Below are positions 1 to 9,784 of a stretch of 59,960 nt of DNA, piece after piece. The notes under the pieces were generated by a model. It made no database searches. It had not been told where the DNA came from and worked only from the letters and a program-made list of their open reading frames with translations. Both the position numbers and the translations under genes were made by a program. The stretch's first letter is position 1. Every line of letters starts with the position of its first letter. Origin of the DNA: Betaproteobacteria bacterium (GTDB lineage Bacteria; Pseudomonadota; Gammaproteobacteria; Burkholderiales; Burkholderiaceae_C); assembly GCA_009923505.1 (NCBI GenBank), contig RFTK01000004.1, forward strand, positions 1-59,960, written 5' to 3'.

Positions 1-533
1 CCACCTTGCGCAAGGTGGCCCCCGGGGTGATCTGGGTGGGGGCTTTGCTGGCCAGCATGTTGTCACTGGGTCGCCTGTTCGAGTCGGACCACCGGGATGG
101 CACGCTGGAGCACCTGGCCTTGTCGCCAGCAGGGTTGTCCTGGCTGGTGGCCGCCAAGATCCTGGCGCACTGGCTGACCTCTGGCCTGCCCCTGGTCTTG
201 CTCGCGCCCCTGCTGGGTCTTCAATTTGATTTGCCTGTGGACTCGCTGGTGGTGTTGATGCTGACCCTCTTGATCGGCACGCCGGTGTTGTCCCTGATTG
301 GTGCAATTGGTGCGGCGCTCACCCTGGGGGTGCGAGGCGGCGGCGTGCTGTTGTCGCTCCTGGTATTGCCTTTGTTCGTGCCGGTGCTGGTGTTCGGGGC
401 AGGGGCGGTGGAATCTCAGATGGCAGGCCTGGGTATCGAGGCGCATGTTTCCATCCTCATGGCCTTGTTGTTGCCCGCTGCCGCGCTCAGCCCGTGGGCT
501 TGCGCCGTTGCGTTGCGGATCGCGCTGGAATGA
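1..533 (+). CDS. ccmB: Heme exporter protein CcmB (5' end outside window)
   Basis: Hydrophobic ORF (LFESDHRDGTLEHLALSP...) directly upstream of ccmC; open to the window edge. Confidence 0.9.
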   Translation, partial: TLRKVAPGVIWVGALLASMLSLGRLFESDHRDGTLEHLALSPAGLSWLVAAKILAHWLTSGLPLVLLAPLLGLQFDLPVDSLVVLMLTLLIGTPVLSLIGAIGAALTLGVRGGGVLLSLLVLPLFVPVLVFGAGAVESQMAGLGIEAHVSILMALLLPAAALSPWACAVALRIALE

Positions 534-689
534 CCCGGATGTCGGCACATGACGCGCCAGCGTTCAGCATGACGTGTGCAGACCTTGTCCAGTACAGGAG
601 TCGCTTGACCATGGTCAATTCAGGCCCATCGGGACCCCCCTAAAATCTTCACCATTCGACCTCATTCCCTTGGGGGTATCCCCGATCTT

Positions 690-1433
690 ATGAACCTATT
701 TCATTACGCCTCACCCCAACCCTTTTATGGGTTGGCTGGGCGTTGCTGGCCCTGGCTCGCCGCGCTGGCGACCGTGCTGGGCATGGCGGGGTTGTGGCTG
801 GGGTTGGCCGTGGCGCCGACCGATGCGCAACAGGGTGAGGGCTACCGCATCATCTTCGTGCACGTGCCCGCCTCGTGGATGTCCATGATCATCTACCTGG
901 CCATGGCATTCTGGGGAGTGCTGGGTCTGGCCTTCAACACCCGCCTGTCGGGCATGATGACCCGGGCGCTCGCGCCCACGGGGGCCATCTTTGCTTTTCT
1001 GTCCCTGTGGACCGGGGCGTTGTGGGGCAAGCCCATGTGGGGCACATGGTGGGTGTGGGATGCCCGCCTCACGTCCGAGCTGATTCTATTTTTTCTCTAC
1101 CTGGGCTACATCGCGTTGACCTCGGCCATCGATGACCCGCGTCGAGGCGACCGGGCCGGGGCGTTGGTCGCGATTGTGGGCGCCCTCAATGTGCCCATCA
1201 TTTATTTCTCGGTGAAGTGGTGGAACACACTGCACCAAGGCGCCTCGGTGTCGTTGACGCAGGCGCCTTCGATGGCACGACTGATGCTGGTGGCCATGCT
1301 GCTGATGGCGCTGGCTTTCTGGGTGTATGCGATCGCACTGGTGTTGTACCGGGTGCGGACCTTGATCCTGCAGCGTGAACAGCATGCCCAGTGGGTGCGC
1401 GAACTGCCCGAAGTGGCCGGAGGGGCGGCATGA
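690..1433 (+). CDS. ccmC: Heme exporter protein CcmC
   Basis: Tryptophan-rich WGTWWVWDARLTSELILFFLY motif; position in ccm locus. Confidence 0.95.
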   Translation: MNLFHYASPQPFYGLAGRCWPWLAALATVLGMAGLWLGLAVAPTDAQQGEGYRIIFVHVPASWMSMIIYLAMAFWGVLGLAFNTRLSGMMTRALAPTGAIFAFLSLWTGALWGKPMWGTWWVWDARLTSELILFFLYLGYIALTSAIDDPRRGDRAGALVAIVGALNVPIIYFSVKWWNTLHQGASVSLTQAPSMARLMLVAMLLMALAFWVYAIALVLYRVRTLILQREQHAQWVRELPEVAGGAA

Positions 1434-1645
1434 GATGGACGTCCTGGGCCGAGTTCTGGGCCATGGGGGGCTATGCTGTGTATGTCTGGGGCAGCTTTGC
1501 CATGACCGCATTCTTGATGGCCGTTGAAGTCTGGCAAGCCCGTCGCCAGCGCGCGAACACACTCACAGCACTGCGACGCGAGCGTGATCTGCTGGCGCAT
1601 GATGCTGAACACCCCACCGCGCCCCATGCCAAGGATGTGCCATGA
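1430..1645 (+). CDS. ccmD: Heme exporter protein CcmD
   Basis: Small single-[32 protein letters not shown] overlap with ccmC. Confidence 0.85.
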   Translation: MRWTSWAEFWAMGGYAVYVWGSFAMTAFLMAVEVWQARRQRANTLTALRRERDLLAHDAEHPTAPHAKDVP

Positions 1646-2088
1646 AACCCCGTCATCGACGCTTTCTGCTGATTGCGGCGGGGGTGGCCGTCCTGGCCGT
1701 CACGACGGCCTTTGTGCTCAATGCGTTCCAGAGCAACTTGGTGTTTTTCTTCTCCCCCACACAGATCGCCCAGGGCGAGGCGCCCAAGGGGCGTGTGTTC
1801 CGGGTCGGTGGCATGGTCAAGGAAGGCAGTGTCAAGCGCGATCAGGTGCTGGTGGAATTTGTGGTCACCGACACGATCCATGAGACACCGGTCCGTTACA
1901 GTGGACTCCTGCCCGACCTCTTCAAGGAGGGCAAGGGCGTCGTGGCCCAAGGCACGCTCGATGAGCAGGGCCTGTTTGTCGCCAGCGAGGTGCTGGCCAA
2001 GCACGACGAAAACTACATGCCCCCCGAAGCCCAGCACGCGCTGGACAAGGCCGCTGCTGCCAAAGCGGCTCAAACCGTCAAGCCCTGA
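1642..2088 (+). CDS. ccmE: Cytochrome c maturation heme chaperone CcmE
   Basis: [13 protein letters not shown] heme-binding His motif; start overlaps ccmD stop. Confidence 0.95.
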   Translation: MKPRHRRFLLIAAGVAVLAVTTAFVLNAFQSNLVFFFSPTQIAQGEAPKGRVFRVGGMVKEGSVKRDQVLVEFVVTDTIHETPVRYSGLLPDLFKEGKGVVAQGTLDEQGLFVASEVLAKHDENYMPPEAQHALDKAAAAKAAQTVKP

Positions 2089-2096
2089 GAGCTCTC

Positions 2097-4055
2097 ATGA
2101 TTCCTGAACTTGGACACTTTGCCCTGATCCTCGCCCTGCTGGTGGCGGTGGTGCAGGGGGTATTTCCGTTGTGGGGCACGCTCAACCGCAATGCTGCCTG
2201 GCAGTCGCTGGCTCGCCCCTCCGCCCTGATGCAAGCTTCGCTGGTGGCGCTGGCCTTCGCCTGTCTGTCATCGTCCTTTCTGTCCAACGATTTCTCGGTG
2301 GTGTACGTGGCGCAGCATTCCAACACCTTGCTGCCCAAGCCCTATCAGTTGGCCGCGGTGTGGGGGGGACACGAGGGTTCTTTGCTGCTCTGGGTGTTGA
2401 TGCTCGCCTTGTGGAGTGCGGCGGTGGCGGTGTTCTCCGCCAGCTTGCCCCTGGCGATGGTGGCGCGGGTGCTGGGGGTGCTGGGGTTGGTGTCGATCGG
2501 CTTTTTGAGCTTCATTCTCACCACGTCGAATCCGTTTGAACGTCTGCTGCCGCCCGCCCAGGAGGGTCGCGACCTGAACCCGCTGTTGCAAGACCCGGGA
2601 CTGGTGATCCATCCGCCCATGCTCTACATGGGGTATGTGGGCCTGTCGGTGGCGTTTGCCTTTGCCATCGCAGCGTTGTTGTCGGGTCGCCTGGACGCGG
2701 CCTGGGCCCGCTGGTCGCGTCCCTGGACGGTCATCGCCTGGACCTTCCTGACCTTCGGCATTGGTCTGGGATCCTGGTGGGCGTACTACGAACTGGGCTG
2801 GGGCGGTTGGTGGTTCTGGGACCCGGTGGAAAACGCCTCACTCATGCCCTGGCTGGTGGCCACCGCCTTGATCCACTCGCTCATGGTCACCGAGAAGCGT
2901 GGCAGCTTCAAGGCCTGGACCGTGTTGCTGGCCATTGGCGCGTTTTCTTTGTCGCTCTTGGGAACCTTCCTGGTGCGCTCCGGGGTCCTGACCTCGGTGC
3001 ATGCGTTTGCATCCGATCCCTCGCGGGGCGTGTTCATCTTGCTGTTCCTGGCCGTGGTGGTGGGGAGTTCACTCACGCTCTTTGCCTGGCGTGCACCACA
3101 GGTCACCTTGGGAGGCAGCATGGGGCTGCTCTCGCGCGAGACGTTTCTGTTGATGAACAGTGTGCTGCTGGTCGTGGCCACCGGGGCTGTGTTGCTGGGC
3201 ACGATCTACCCGCTCGTGATTGATGCGCTGAATCTGGGCAAACTGTCGGTGGGACCGCCGTACTTCAACCTGGTCTTTGCACCGCTGATGGTGCCGCTGC
3301 TGTTCATCATGATCCCGGGCACGGTGGCGCGCTGGCGCGAAGCGAAACTCTCCGAGCTCGTGGTCGAACTGCGCTGGGTCGGATGCGTCGCCCTGCTGGT
3401 GGGCAACGTCGCTCCGTTGGCCTTTGGAACCTGGTCTGTGGGGACCGCTCTGGGCTGGACACTGGGGGCCTGGGTCGGTCTGGGGACGCTGTGGCAGGTG
3501 GTGCAGCGTTTGCGCAAGCCTGGCCGCATCCCGGCCTCGTTCTGGGGCATGCACCTGGCGCATCTGGGCATGGCGGTGCTGGTGGTGGGCGTCACCGGCG
3601 TGAAATCCTTTGAAGTCGAGCGGGACGTGCGCATGGGCCTGGGCGACGAGGTGACGATTGCCCCTTACACCTTCCGTCTGGTGGACATGAAAAACGTGCA
3701 AGGCCCGAATTACCGGGCCGTGCGTGCCGAGGTGCACGTGCTGCGCAATGGCCAGCCCTTGGAAGTGTTATCGCCTGAAAAGCGCAACTACTTTTCTACC
3801 GCCATGCCCATGACCGAGGCGGCCATCGATTCGGGTTTCATGCGCGATCTGTATGTGTCGTTGGGAGACCGCCTCGAGGGTGAGCGTCCCGAGTGGAGCA
3901 TGCGCGTGTACTACAAGCCTTTTGTGCCCTGGCTGTGGGGAGGCGTGTTGCTGATGGTGTTCGGGGGTGTGGCTGCAGCGCTCGACCGCCGCTACCGCAA
4001 GACACAGGGGGCCGATGACCTGGCTGAAGCTTCAGCGGCGGCGCGAGCGGGTTGA
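2097..4055 (+). CDS. ccmF: Heme lyase subunit CcmF
   Basis: WWD-type motif WGGWWFWDPVENASLMPW; 652 aa polytopic protein. Confidence 0.96.
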   Translation: MIPELGHFALILALLVAVVQGVFPLWGTLNRNAAWQSLARPSALMQASLVALAFACLSSSFLSNDFSVVYVAQHSNTLLPKPYQLAAVWGGHEGSLLLWVLMLALWSAAVAVFSASLPLAMVARVLGVLGLVSIGFLSFILTTSNPFERLLPPAQEGRDLNPLLQDPGLVIHPPMLYMGYVGLSVAFAFAIAALLSGRLDAAWARWSRPWTVIAWTFLTFGIGLGSWWAYYELGWGGWWFWDPVENASLMPWLVATALIHSLMVTEKRGSFKAWTVLLAIGAFSLSLLGTFLVRSGVLTSVHAFASDPSRGVFILLFLAVVVGSSLTLFAWRAPQVTLGGSMGLLSRETFLLMNSVLLVVATGAVLLGTIYPLVIDALNLGKLSVGPPYFNLVFAPLMVPLLFIMIPGTVARWREAKLSELVVELRWVGCVALLVGNVAPLAFGTWSVGTALGWTLGAWVGLGTLWQVVQRLRKPGRIPASFWGMHLAHLGMAVLVVGVTGVKSFEVERDVRMGLGDEVTIAPYTFRLVDMKNVQGPNYRAVRAEVHVLRNGQPLEVLSPEKRNYFSTAMPMTEAAIDSGFMRDLYVSLGDRLEGERPEWSMRVYYKPFVPWLWGGVLLMVFGGVAAALDRRYRKTQGADDLAEASAAARAG

Positions 4056-4065
4056 TGTCAACGAC

Positions 4066-4647
4066 ATGAAAAAATTTCTCATTCCCCTGGCCCTGTTTCT
4101 GGGCTTGGTGGTCTTCCTGGCCGTGGGGCTCAAGCGGGATCCGCGCGAGATCCCCTCGCCCCTCATCAACAAGCCCGCACCGGCCTTCAGCCTGCCCACC
4201 CTGGAAGGGGGCGAACCCTTTTCCCCGCAAAGCTTGCAGGGCAAGGTGTGGATGCTCAACGTTTGGGCCACCTGGTGCGTGGCGTGTCGTGAAGAGCATC
4301 CGGTGCTGGTGGCCTTTGCCCGTCAGAACGCAGTGCCTATTGTGGGTCTGAGCTACAAGGAAATTCAGCCGCAGGACGAAGCCCAGGGCAAGCTGGCGCC
4401 CGAGGCCAAGCTGCAACTGGCCCGTGATCGCAGCAAAGTATGGCTGGCGCGTCACGGCAACCCGTATGCGCTGTCGGTGATGGACCTCGATGGTCGCGTG
4501 GGAATCGACTACGGGGTGTATGGCGTGCCAGAGACCTATGTGATCGACCGTCAGGGCGTCATCCGCTACAAGCGTGTCGGTGTGGTGACGCCAGCACTCT
4601 TGAGTGAAAAGATCCTGCCCCTCATCCGGGAGCTGGAGAAATCATGA
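4066..4647 (+). CDS. ccmG: Thiol:disulfide interchange protein DsbE/CcmG
   Basis: Thioredoxin-fold motif WATWCVACREEHP with N-terminal anchor MKKFLIPLALFLGLVVF. Confidence 0.93.
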   Translation: MKKFLIPLALFLGLVVFLAVGLKRDPREIPSPLINKPAPAFSLPTLEGGEPFSPQSLQGKVWMLNVWATWCVACREEHPVLVAFARQNAVPIVGLSYKEIQPQDEAQGKLAPEAKLQLARDRSKVWLARHGNPYALSVMDLDGRVGIDYGVYGVPETYVIDRQGVIRYKRVGVVTPALLSEKILPLIRELEKS

Positions 4648-5120
4648 GCTCGCATTTCCGTCGAGTCCCCCAAGCGCTGCTTGGCCTGGTGTTGCTTGCC
4701 CACGTCGTCCTGGCATCCGCCCGCGAGGCCGCACCGCGGGCTGAGGATCCGGTGGTGGAGGCCCGTCTGGTGGCCATTGCCGATGAGTTGCGTTGTCTGG
4801 TGTGCCAGAACGAGTCGCTGGCGTCCTCGCATGCCGAGCTCGCCGAGGACTTGCGTCGCGAGGTGCGGGGCCTGATCCGCGAGGGCAAGTCCGACGCGGA
4901 AGTCAAACGCTTCCTGGTCGACCGCTACGGCGATTTCGTGTTGTACCGTCCCGAGGTCAAGCCGCTGACCTGGGCGTTGTGGTTCGGTCCCTTTGCGCTG
5001 CTCGTGTTGGCCTTGGTGGTGCTGGGGCGTTACCTGCGCCAGCGCCGCACTCAGGTGCCGCGGGTGACCACCCTGAGCGAGGCCGACCGTGCCCGTGCCG
5101 AGCAACTGCTGAAGGATTGA
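4644..5120 (+). CDS. ccmH: Cytochrome c maturation protein CcmH
   Basis: RCLVCQNESLASSHAELAEDLR motif; overlaps ccmG. Confidence 0.93.
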   Translation: MSSHFRRVPQALLGLVLLAHVVLASAREAAPRAEDPVVEARLVAIADELRCLVCQNESLASSHAELAEDLRREVRGLIREGKSDAEVKRFLVDRYGDFVLYRPEVKPLTWALWFGPFALLVLALVVLGRYLRQRRTQVPRVTTLSEADRARAEQLLKD

Positions 5121-5121
5121 T

Positions 5122-6477
5122 GTGAACCCCGTGGTGCTGTTTCTGGTGGTGGTGCTGGCGCTCTGCGTCGGCGTGGCGTGGGTCTGGTGGCGGGTGCTCA
5201 AGCGGGCGGCGCATGCCACGGCGGATGCTTCTGAAGGTGACCGGGTCGGTTCCAATGTGGCGGTGTATCGCGAGCAACTGGCCGAGTTGGAGCGCGACCG
5301 GCAACAAGGACTGCTCACCGAACTCGAGTACACCCAGGTGCGAGACGAACTCAGCCGACGCTTGCTGGAAGATGCCGATCGTGCTGCAGACACCGGAAAC
5401 CGGCTGAGTTCGCGAGAACGCGCTGCCGCTGATACAACAGCCCCCAGCCGTTCACGGCGCTGGCTGGCTCTGGGCCTGGCCTTGTATATGCCGTTGGCGG
5501 GGCTGGGTCTGTATGGCTGGCTGGGGCAGCCACTGGCACTCGACCCCGTGGCCTTGTCACAGGGCCAACCGGATCACACCGTGGACCCACGCAAGCTCAC
5601 CGAGATGGTGGCCAAGCTCGAGCAACGCCTGAGCGAAGAGCCGCAGCAACTGGAGGGGTGGATCATGCTGGCGCGCGTGCAACGTGCGCTCGAGCGTTTT
5701 GAGGAGTCAGCCCAGGCCTACGCCCGTGCGCTGCGTCTCAGTGCCAATGACGATGTGGCGATCGAACGCGCCGAGGTGCTGGCGCGTGGGCGTGGCAGCT
5801 TTGAGGGCGAGCCCTGGCAGATCATCCAGGGCGTGCTCAAAGCCGACCCCGACCATGAGGCCGCGCGTTTGCTGGCGGGCAGCGCCGCCTATTCCGAAGG
5901 GCGCTACGCGGTGGCGTTGATGCACTGGAAGCGGGTGCAAAGCCGCATTGCGGCGGGTGCCCCGGACAAGGCCGAGCTCGACGACGCCATTGCACAAGCC
6001 GAGGCCAAGCTGGGCACCCAGCCGGGGGGACCTGTGGGTGTGCCGAACGCCGAGCAGGCCGCAGGCCGTGCGCCCCCTGCATCCGTGGCTCAAGGGACAG
6101 GGACGTCCCCCGGACCAGGCGCTTCCTCAGCGTCGACCCGTATCACCGGCCGGGTGGTGTTGGCGCCGGCGCTGACTGCCAAGGTCTCACCGGGCGACAC
6201 CGTGTTCATCTACGCCACACCCACCCAGGGCTCGCGCATGCCGCTGGCCATTGTGCGCACCACGGTGGGCCAGTTACCGTTCAATTTCGTGCTGGATGAG
6301 TCCACGGCCATGAACCCGCAGGCATCGCTGGCAGGGCAGACGCAGGTGACGTTGCGTGCACGCATCTCCAGCACGGGCAATGCGATGTCCCAGCCCGGTG
6401 ACCTGGGCGTCATGAAAACACCGGTGAGCGTTGGTTCGACAGGTGTGGAGTTGAAGATCGAGGGGCTATCACCCTGA
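5122..6477 (+). CDS. ccmI: c-type cytochrome biogenesis protein CcmI (GTG start)
   Basis: Position after ccmH; TPR-like middle region and C-terminal periplasmic domain. Confidence 0.88.
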   Translation: MNPVVLFLVVVLALCVGVAWVWWRVLKRAAHATADASEGDRVGSNVAVYREQLAELERDRQQGLLTELEYTQVRDELSRRLLEDADRAADTGNRLSSRERAAADTTAPSRSRRWLALGLALYMPLAGLGLYGWLGQPLALDPVALSQGQPDHTVDPRKLTEMVAKLEQRLSEEPQQLEGWIMLARVQRALERFEESAQAYARALRLSANDDVAIERAEVLARGRGSFEGEPWQIIQGVLKADPDHEAARLLAGSAAYSEGRYAVALMHWKRVQSRIAAGAPDKAELDDAIAQAEAKLGTQPGGPVGVPNAEQAAGRAPPASVAQGTGTSPGPGASSASTRITGRVVLAPALTAKVSPGDTVFIYATPTQGSRMPLAIVRTTVGQLPFNFVLDESTAMNPQASLAGQTQVTLRARISSTGNAMSQPGDLGVMKTPVSVGSTGVELKIEGLSP

Positions 6478-6536
6478 TCAGGCCAGCGCGCCCGATGCGG
6501 TGACCGCGGGCCACGGGCGCATGCCACACAGTGCAC

Positions 6537-7139
6537 TCACCCCATCAACAAGCCATGCGTGCGGGCAAAGTGCAGGGTTTGCGTGCGGCTCTTCACACCC
6601 AGACGGCGGAACAGGCGCCACAAATGCACCTTGACCGTGTGCTCGCTGATGTTGAGTTCGTTGGCGATGTCGCGGTTACTCAGGCCTCGGTCTAGCATGA
6701 GGATCAGCTGTTTTTGACGCTTGGACAGTTTGGTGTCGCCGGGTGCGGCTGCCGCTTCTTCGTCGGTCGAGACATCGGCGGCGAGGAGTCCTTGCAGCCC
6801 GTTGGAAATATCCTGCGCAGGGGCGGATTTTTCCAGGTACAGATCAGCCCCGGCCTCGATGCAGGTTTCTTCGGCTTCTCCGGCCGGCATGGCCGAGATA
6901 ACCGCCAACGGAATGTCGGGGTACAGGCTCTTGATGTCGCTCACTGCCGACGCGCCTTTCACGCCGGGCAGCAGCAAGTCCAGCACAAACAATTCGGGCG
7001 CACCGTTTTTGATGATGGCGGCTTGCAGCTCGCTGAGCTTTTCCAACTCGACCACCTTGCTCGCCGGACGCAACCGACGCAGCAACATCCCGATGGCCTG
7101 TCGCACCAGGGGGTGGTCATCGATGACGTACAAACTCAT
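6537..7139 (-). CDS. LuxR/NarL-family response regulator
   Basis: Receiver acidic pair IDDHP, phospho-Asp FVLDLLLPG, Lys EKSAP; C-terminal HTH LSKRQKQLILMLDRGLSNRDIANELNISEHTVKVHL. Confidence 0.92.
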   Translation of the reverse strand: MSLYVIDDHPLVRQAIGMLLRRLRPASKVVELEKLSELQAAIIKNGAPELFVLDLLLPGVKGASAVSDIKSLYPDIPLAVISAMPAGEAEETCIEAGADLYLEKSAPAQDISNGLQGLLAADVSTDEEAAAAPGDTKLSKRQKQLILMLDRGLSNRDIANELNISEHTVKVHLWRLFRRLGVKSRTQTLHFARTHGLLMG

Positions 7140-7153
7140 GACAAAACTCCTGC

Positions 7154-8350
7154 TCAGTAATTCAGGCCCATGGCCTCTCGAACGTCGCGCATGGTCTCGC
7201 GCGCCACCACACGGGCTCGCTCGGTTCCAGCGTCAACGATATCACGGACGATGCGCGGGTTGGCCACATAAGGCGCTGCGCGCACCAGCATCGGTTGCTG
7301 CTCTTTGAGCATGCCGTCGATCACCGGTTGCTTGCACTCGAGGCAGCCGATGCCGGCAGACTTGCATCCTTGCTCGACCCAGCCCCGCACCTCGGGCGAC
7401 GAGTAGACCTTGTGGAACTCCCAGACGGGGCAGCGTGCCGGGTCGCCAGCGTCGGTGCGCTTGACGCGCGCCGGGTCGGTGGGCATGCGCTTGACCTTGA
7501 GCTCCAGGCTGGCTTTGTCTTCGCGGATGGCAATCGAGTTGTTGTAGCTCTTGCTCATCTTGGCGCCGTCGAGTCCGGGCAGCCGGCTGGCTTCGGTGAG
7601 CAGCACCTGAGGCTCAGGCAGGATCACCTTGCCGGTGCCGCGGAAATGGCCTTCCAGACGCTCGCGGTCGTGCGAGTCGAGTTCGGGAGCGGAGGCGATG
7701 TAGCCCATGGCGCCCTCGAGCGCCCGGGTGTCACCGGTTTCCTGAAATTGCTTGCGCGATTTCTCGAAGCGTTTGGCGCTGTCCTTGGGCAGTTTGGCCA
7801 GGCTGGCCTGGATTTTTTCCTCGTAGTGGATCTCGCGACCATAGAGGTGGTTGAAGCGTCGGGCTGCCTCGCGGGTGAGTTCGACATGGCTGGCCTGGTC
7901 CTCGCCCACCGGCACGTACTTGGCCTTGTAGATCAAGATGTCGGCCGCCTGCAGCAGCGGGTAGCCCAGGAATCCGTAGGTGGACAGATCCTTGTCTTTG
8001 AGCTTTTCCTGCTGGTCCTTGTAGGTGGGTACACGCTCGAGCCAGCCCAGGGGCGTGCCCATGGCCAGCAGCGTGAACAGCTCGGCATGTTCGGGCAGTC
8101 GGCTTTGCAGGAAGATGGTGCACTGCTCGGGATCCAGGCCCGCGGCCAGCCAGTCGATCACCATCTCGTAGACGTTTTTCTCGATGACCTCGCGGCTTTC
8201 GTAGTGGGTGGTCAGGGCATGCCAGTCGGCCACGAAGTAAAAGCACTCCATCTCGGACTGCAGGCGAACCCAGTTCTTGAGGGCTCCGTGGTAATGACCC
8301 AGGTGCAAGGCCCCGGTGGGGCGCATGCCAGAGAGAACACGATCTTTCAT
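7154..8350 (-). CDS. trpS: Tryptophanyl-tRNA synthetase
   Basis: SGMRPTGALHLGHYHGAL HIGH-type motif and KMSKSYNN signature. Confidence 0.96.
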   Translation of the reverse strand: MKDRVLSGMRPTGALHLGHYHGALKNWVRLQSEMECFYFVADWHALTTHYESREVIEKNVYEMVIDWLAAGLDPEQCTIFLQSRLPEHAELFTLLAMGTPLGWLERVPTYKDQQEKLKDKDLSTYGFLGYPLLQAADILIYKAKYVPVGEDQASHVELTREAARRFNHLYGREIHYEEKIQASLAKLPKDSAKRFEKSRKQFQETGDTRALEGAMGYIASAPELDSHDRERLEGHFRGTGKVILPEPQVLLTEASRLPGLDGAKMSKSYNNSIAIREDKASLELKVKRMPTDPARVKRTDAGDPARCPVWEFHKVYSSPEVRGWVEQGCKSAGIGCLECKQPVIDGMLKEQQPMLVRAAPYVANPRIVRDIVDAGTERARVVARETMRDVREAMGLNY

Positions 8351-8354
8351 TGCG

Positions 8355-9023
8355 TCATTTCACCAAAAATTCGAGCGGGCTGAGCACCAGCTTGATCACG
8401 TCAAAGCTCAGGTCCATCAAGGGGTGCATCCACCAGGCACTCAGCACGCCCATCAACACCAGGGCCATCACGATGAAAAAGCCATAGGGCTCGATGCGCG
8501 AGAACATGAGCGCCTGCCGCCATGGCAACAGACCCACGACGATGCGCCCGCCGTCCAAGGGTGGCAGCGGAAACAGGTTGAAGGCAAACATGACCACGTT
8601 GGCCAACATGCCAGCGCGGCACATCTCGAGGAAAAATCGCTCCTGCAGGCCTACGCCCACCAGCACGTACAGTAGCACGCCCCACAGCAAGGCCTGCACC
8701 AGGTTGATCCCAGGCCCGGCCAGTGCGACCCAGATCATGTCGCGCTTGGGGTTGTCCAGACGGTCGAATCGAACCGGCACCGGCTTGGCATAGCCAAACA
8801 GCATGGCGCCCGAGGTGGCAAAGTACAAGGCGAGGGGCATCACCAGGGTGCCCAACCAGTCGATGTGGGGCACAGGGTTGAGGGTGACGCGGCCCATCAT
8901 CCACGCGGTGTTGTCGCCGAAATGCCGCGCCGCGTACCCGTGTGCCGCTTCGTGCAGGGTGATGGCAAACAGCACCGGCAAGGCGTAAATGAGGACGGTC
9001 TGGACCAGATCGGGAAAGTTCAC
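8355..9023 (-). CDS. Site-2 protease family (M50) membrane metalloprotease
   Basis: HEAAH motif in FAITLHEAAHGYAARHFGD and NLFPLPPLDGGRI. Confidence 0.9.
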   Translation of the reverse strand: MNFPDLVQTVLIYALPVLFAITLHEAAHGYAARHFGDNTAWMMGRVTLNPVPHIDWLGTLVMPLALYFATSGAMLFGYAKPVPVRFDRLDNPKRDMIWVALAGPGINLVQALLWGVLLYVLVGVGLQERFFLEMCRAGMLANVVMFAFNLFPLPPLDGGRIVVGLLPWRQALMFSRIEPYGFFIVMALVLMGVLSAWWMHPLMDLSFDVIKLVLSPLEFLVK

Positions 9024-9134
9024 CCCTGAATTATGACTTTGTTATGCCCAACGCCCGCTGACAGCCTGAAATGCCATGCGTTTCACTTAAACAGGAGCGG
9101 TGCGGATGCAACACTTTCGAACTCATGCCGGCCG

Positions 9135-9773
9135 TCAGCCCAGGCCCAGGATGTCCAATGGGCCACGGCCCTCGCGAACCACGACGGGGGCATCGCCCTG
9201 GCCCATGGGGGTGAGGTCTACCACGGTGGTGGGTTCGAGCGGGCAGGCCCCGACATCAACCACGGCGGCAATCTGGTGCTCGAGTTGCTCGCGTATCTCT
9301 TCAGGATCGTTCAGCGGCAGTGCCTCGCCGGGCAGGATCAGGGTGGTGGCCAGGAGTGGACCCCCGTGCAGGCTCAGCAACTCCTGCAGGGCCCGGTGCT
9401 CGGGCACGCGCAGACCGATGGTCTTGCGTTGGGGGTGGCTGACCCGGCGGGGGACCTCTTTGCTGGCCTCCAGGATGAAGGTGTAAGCCCCTGGCGTGGC
9501 GGCCTTGAGCAGCCGGTATTGCCGGTTGTCCACCCGGGCAAACTGGGCCAACTCGGAGAGATCACGGCACAGCAAGGTCAGGTGGTGCTTGTCGTCCACC
9601 CCGCGAATGCGGCGCAGGCGTTCCACCGCTGCCTTGTCGTCCAGGTGGCAGGCCAGGGCATAGCTGGAATCGGTGGGAATGGCCAGCACGTCGCCGCGGG
9701 TCAGCCATTGAACCGCTTGCTTGAGCAGCCGGGCCTGGGGGTTGTCGGGATGAACGTGCAGAAACTGAGCCAT
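9135..9773 (-). CDS. Sua5/YciO-type L-threonylcarbamoyladenylate synthase-like protein
   Basis: PTDSSYALACHLDDKAAVERLRRIRG; SLHGGPLLATTLILPGE. Confidence 0.88.
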   Translation of the reverse strand: MAQFLHVHPDNPQARLLKQAVQWLTRGDVLAIPTDSSYALACHLDDKAAVERLRRIRGVDDKHHLTLLCRDLSELAQFARVDNRQYRLLKAATPGAYTFILEASKEVPRRVSHPQRKTIGLRVPEHRALQELLSLHGGPLLATTLILPGEALPLNDPEEIREQLEHQIAAVVDVGACPLEPTTVVDLTPMGQGDAPVVVREGRGPLDILGLG

Positions 9774-9784
9774 GGGGCCAACAA

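Noticed and set aside
1-18. Perfect palindrome CCACCTTGCGCAAGGTGG at the window edge
   Set aside because: Falls inside the ccmB coding sequence (LRKVAP) and is probably a coincidence of codon usage.
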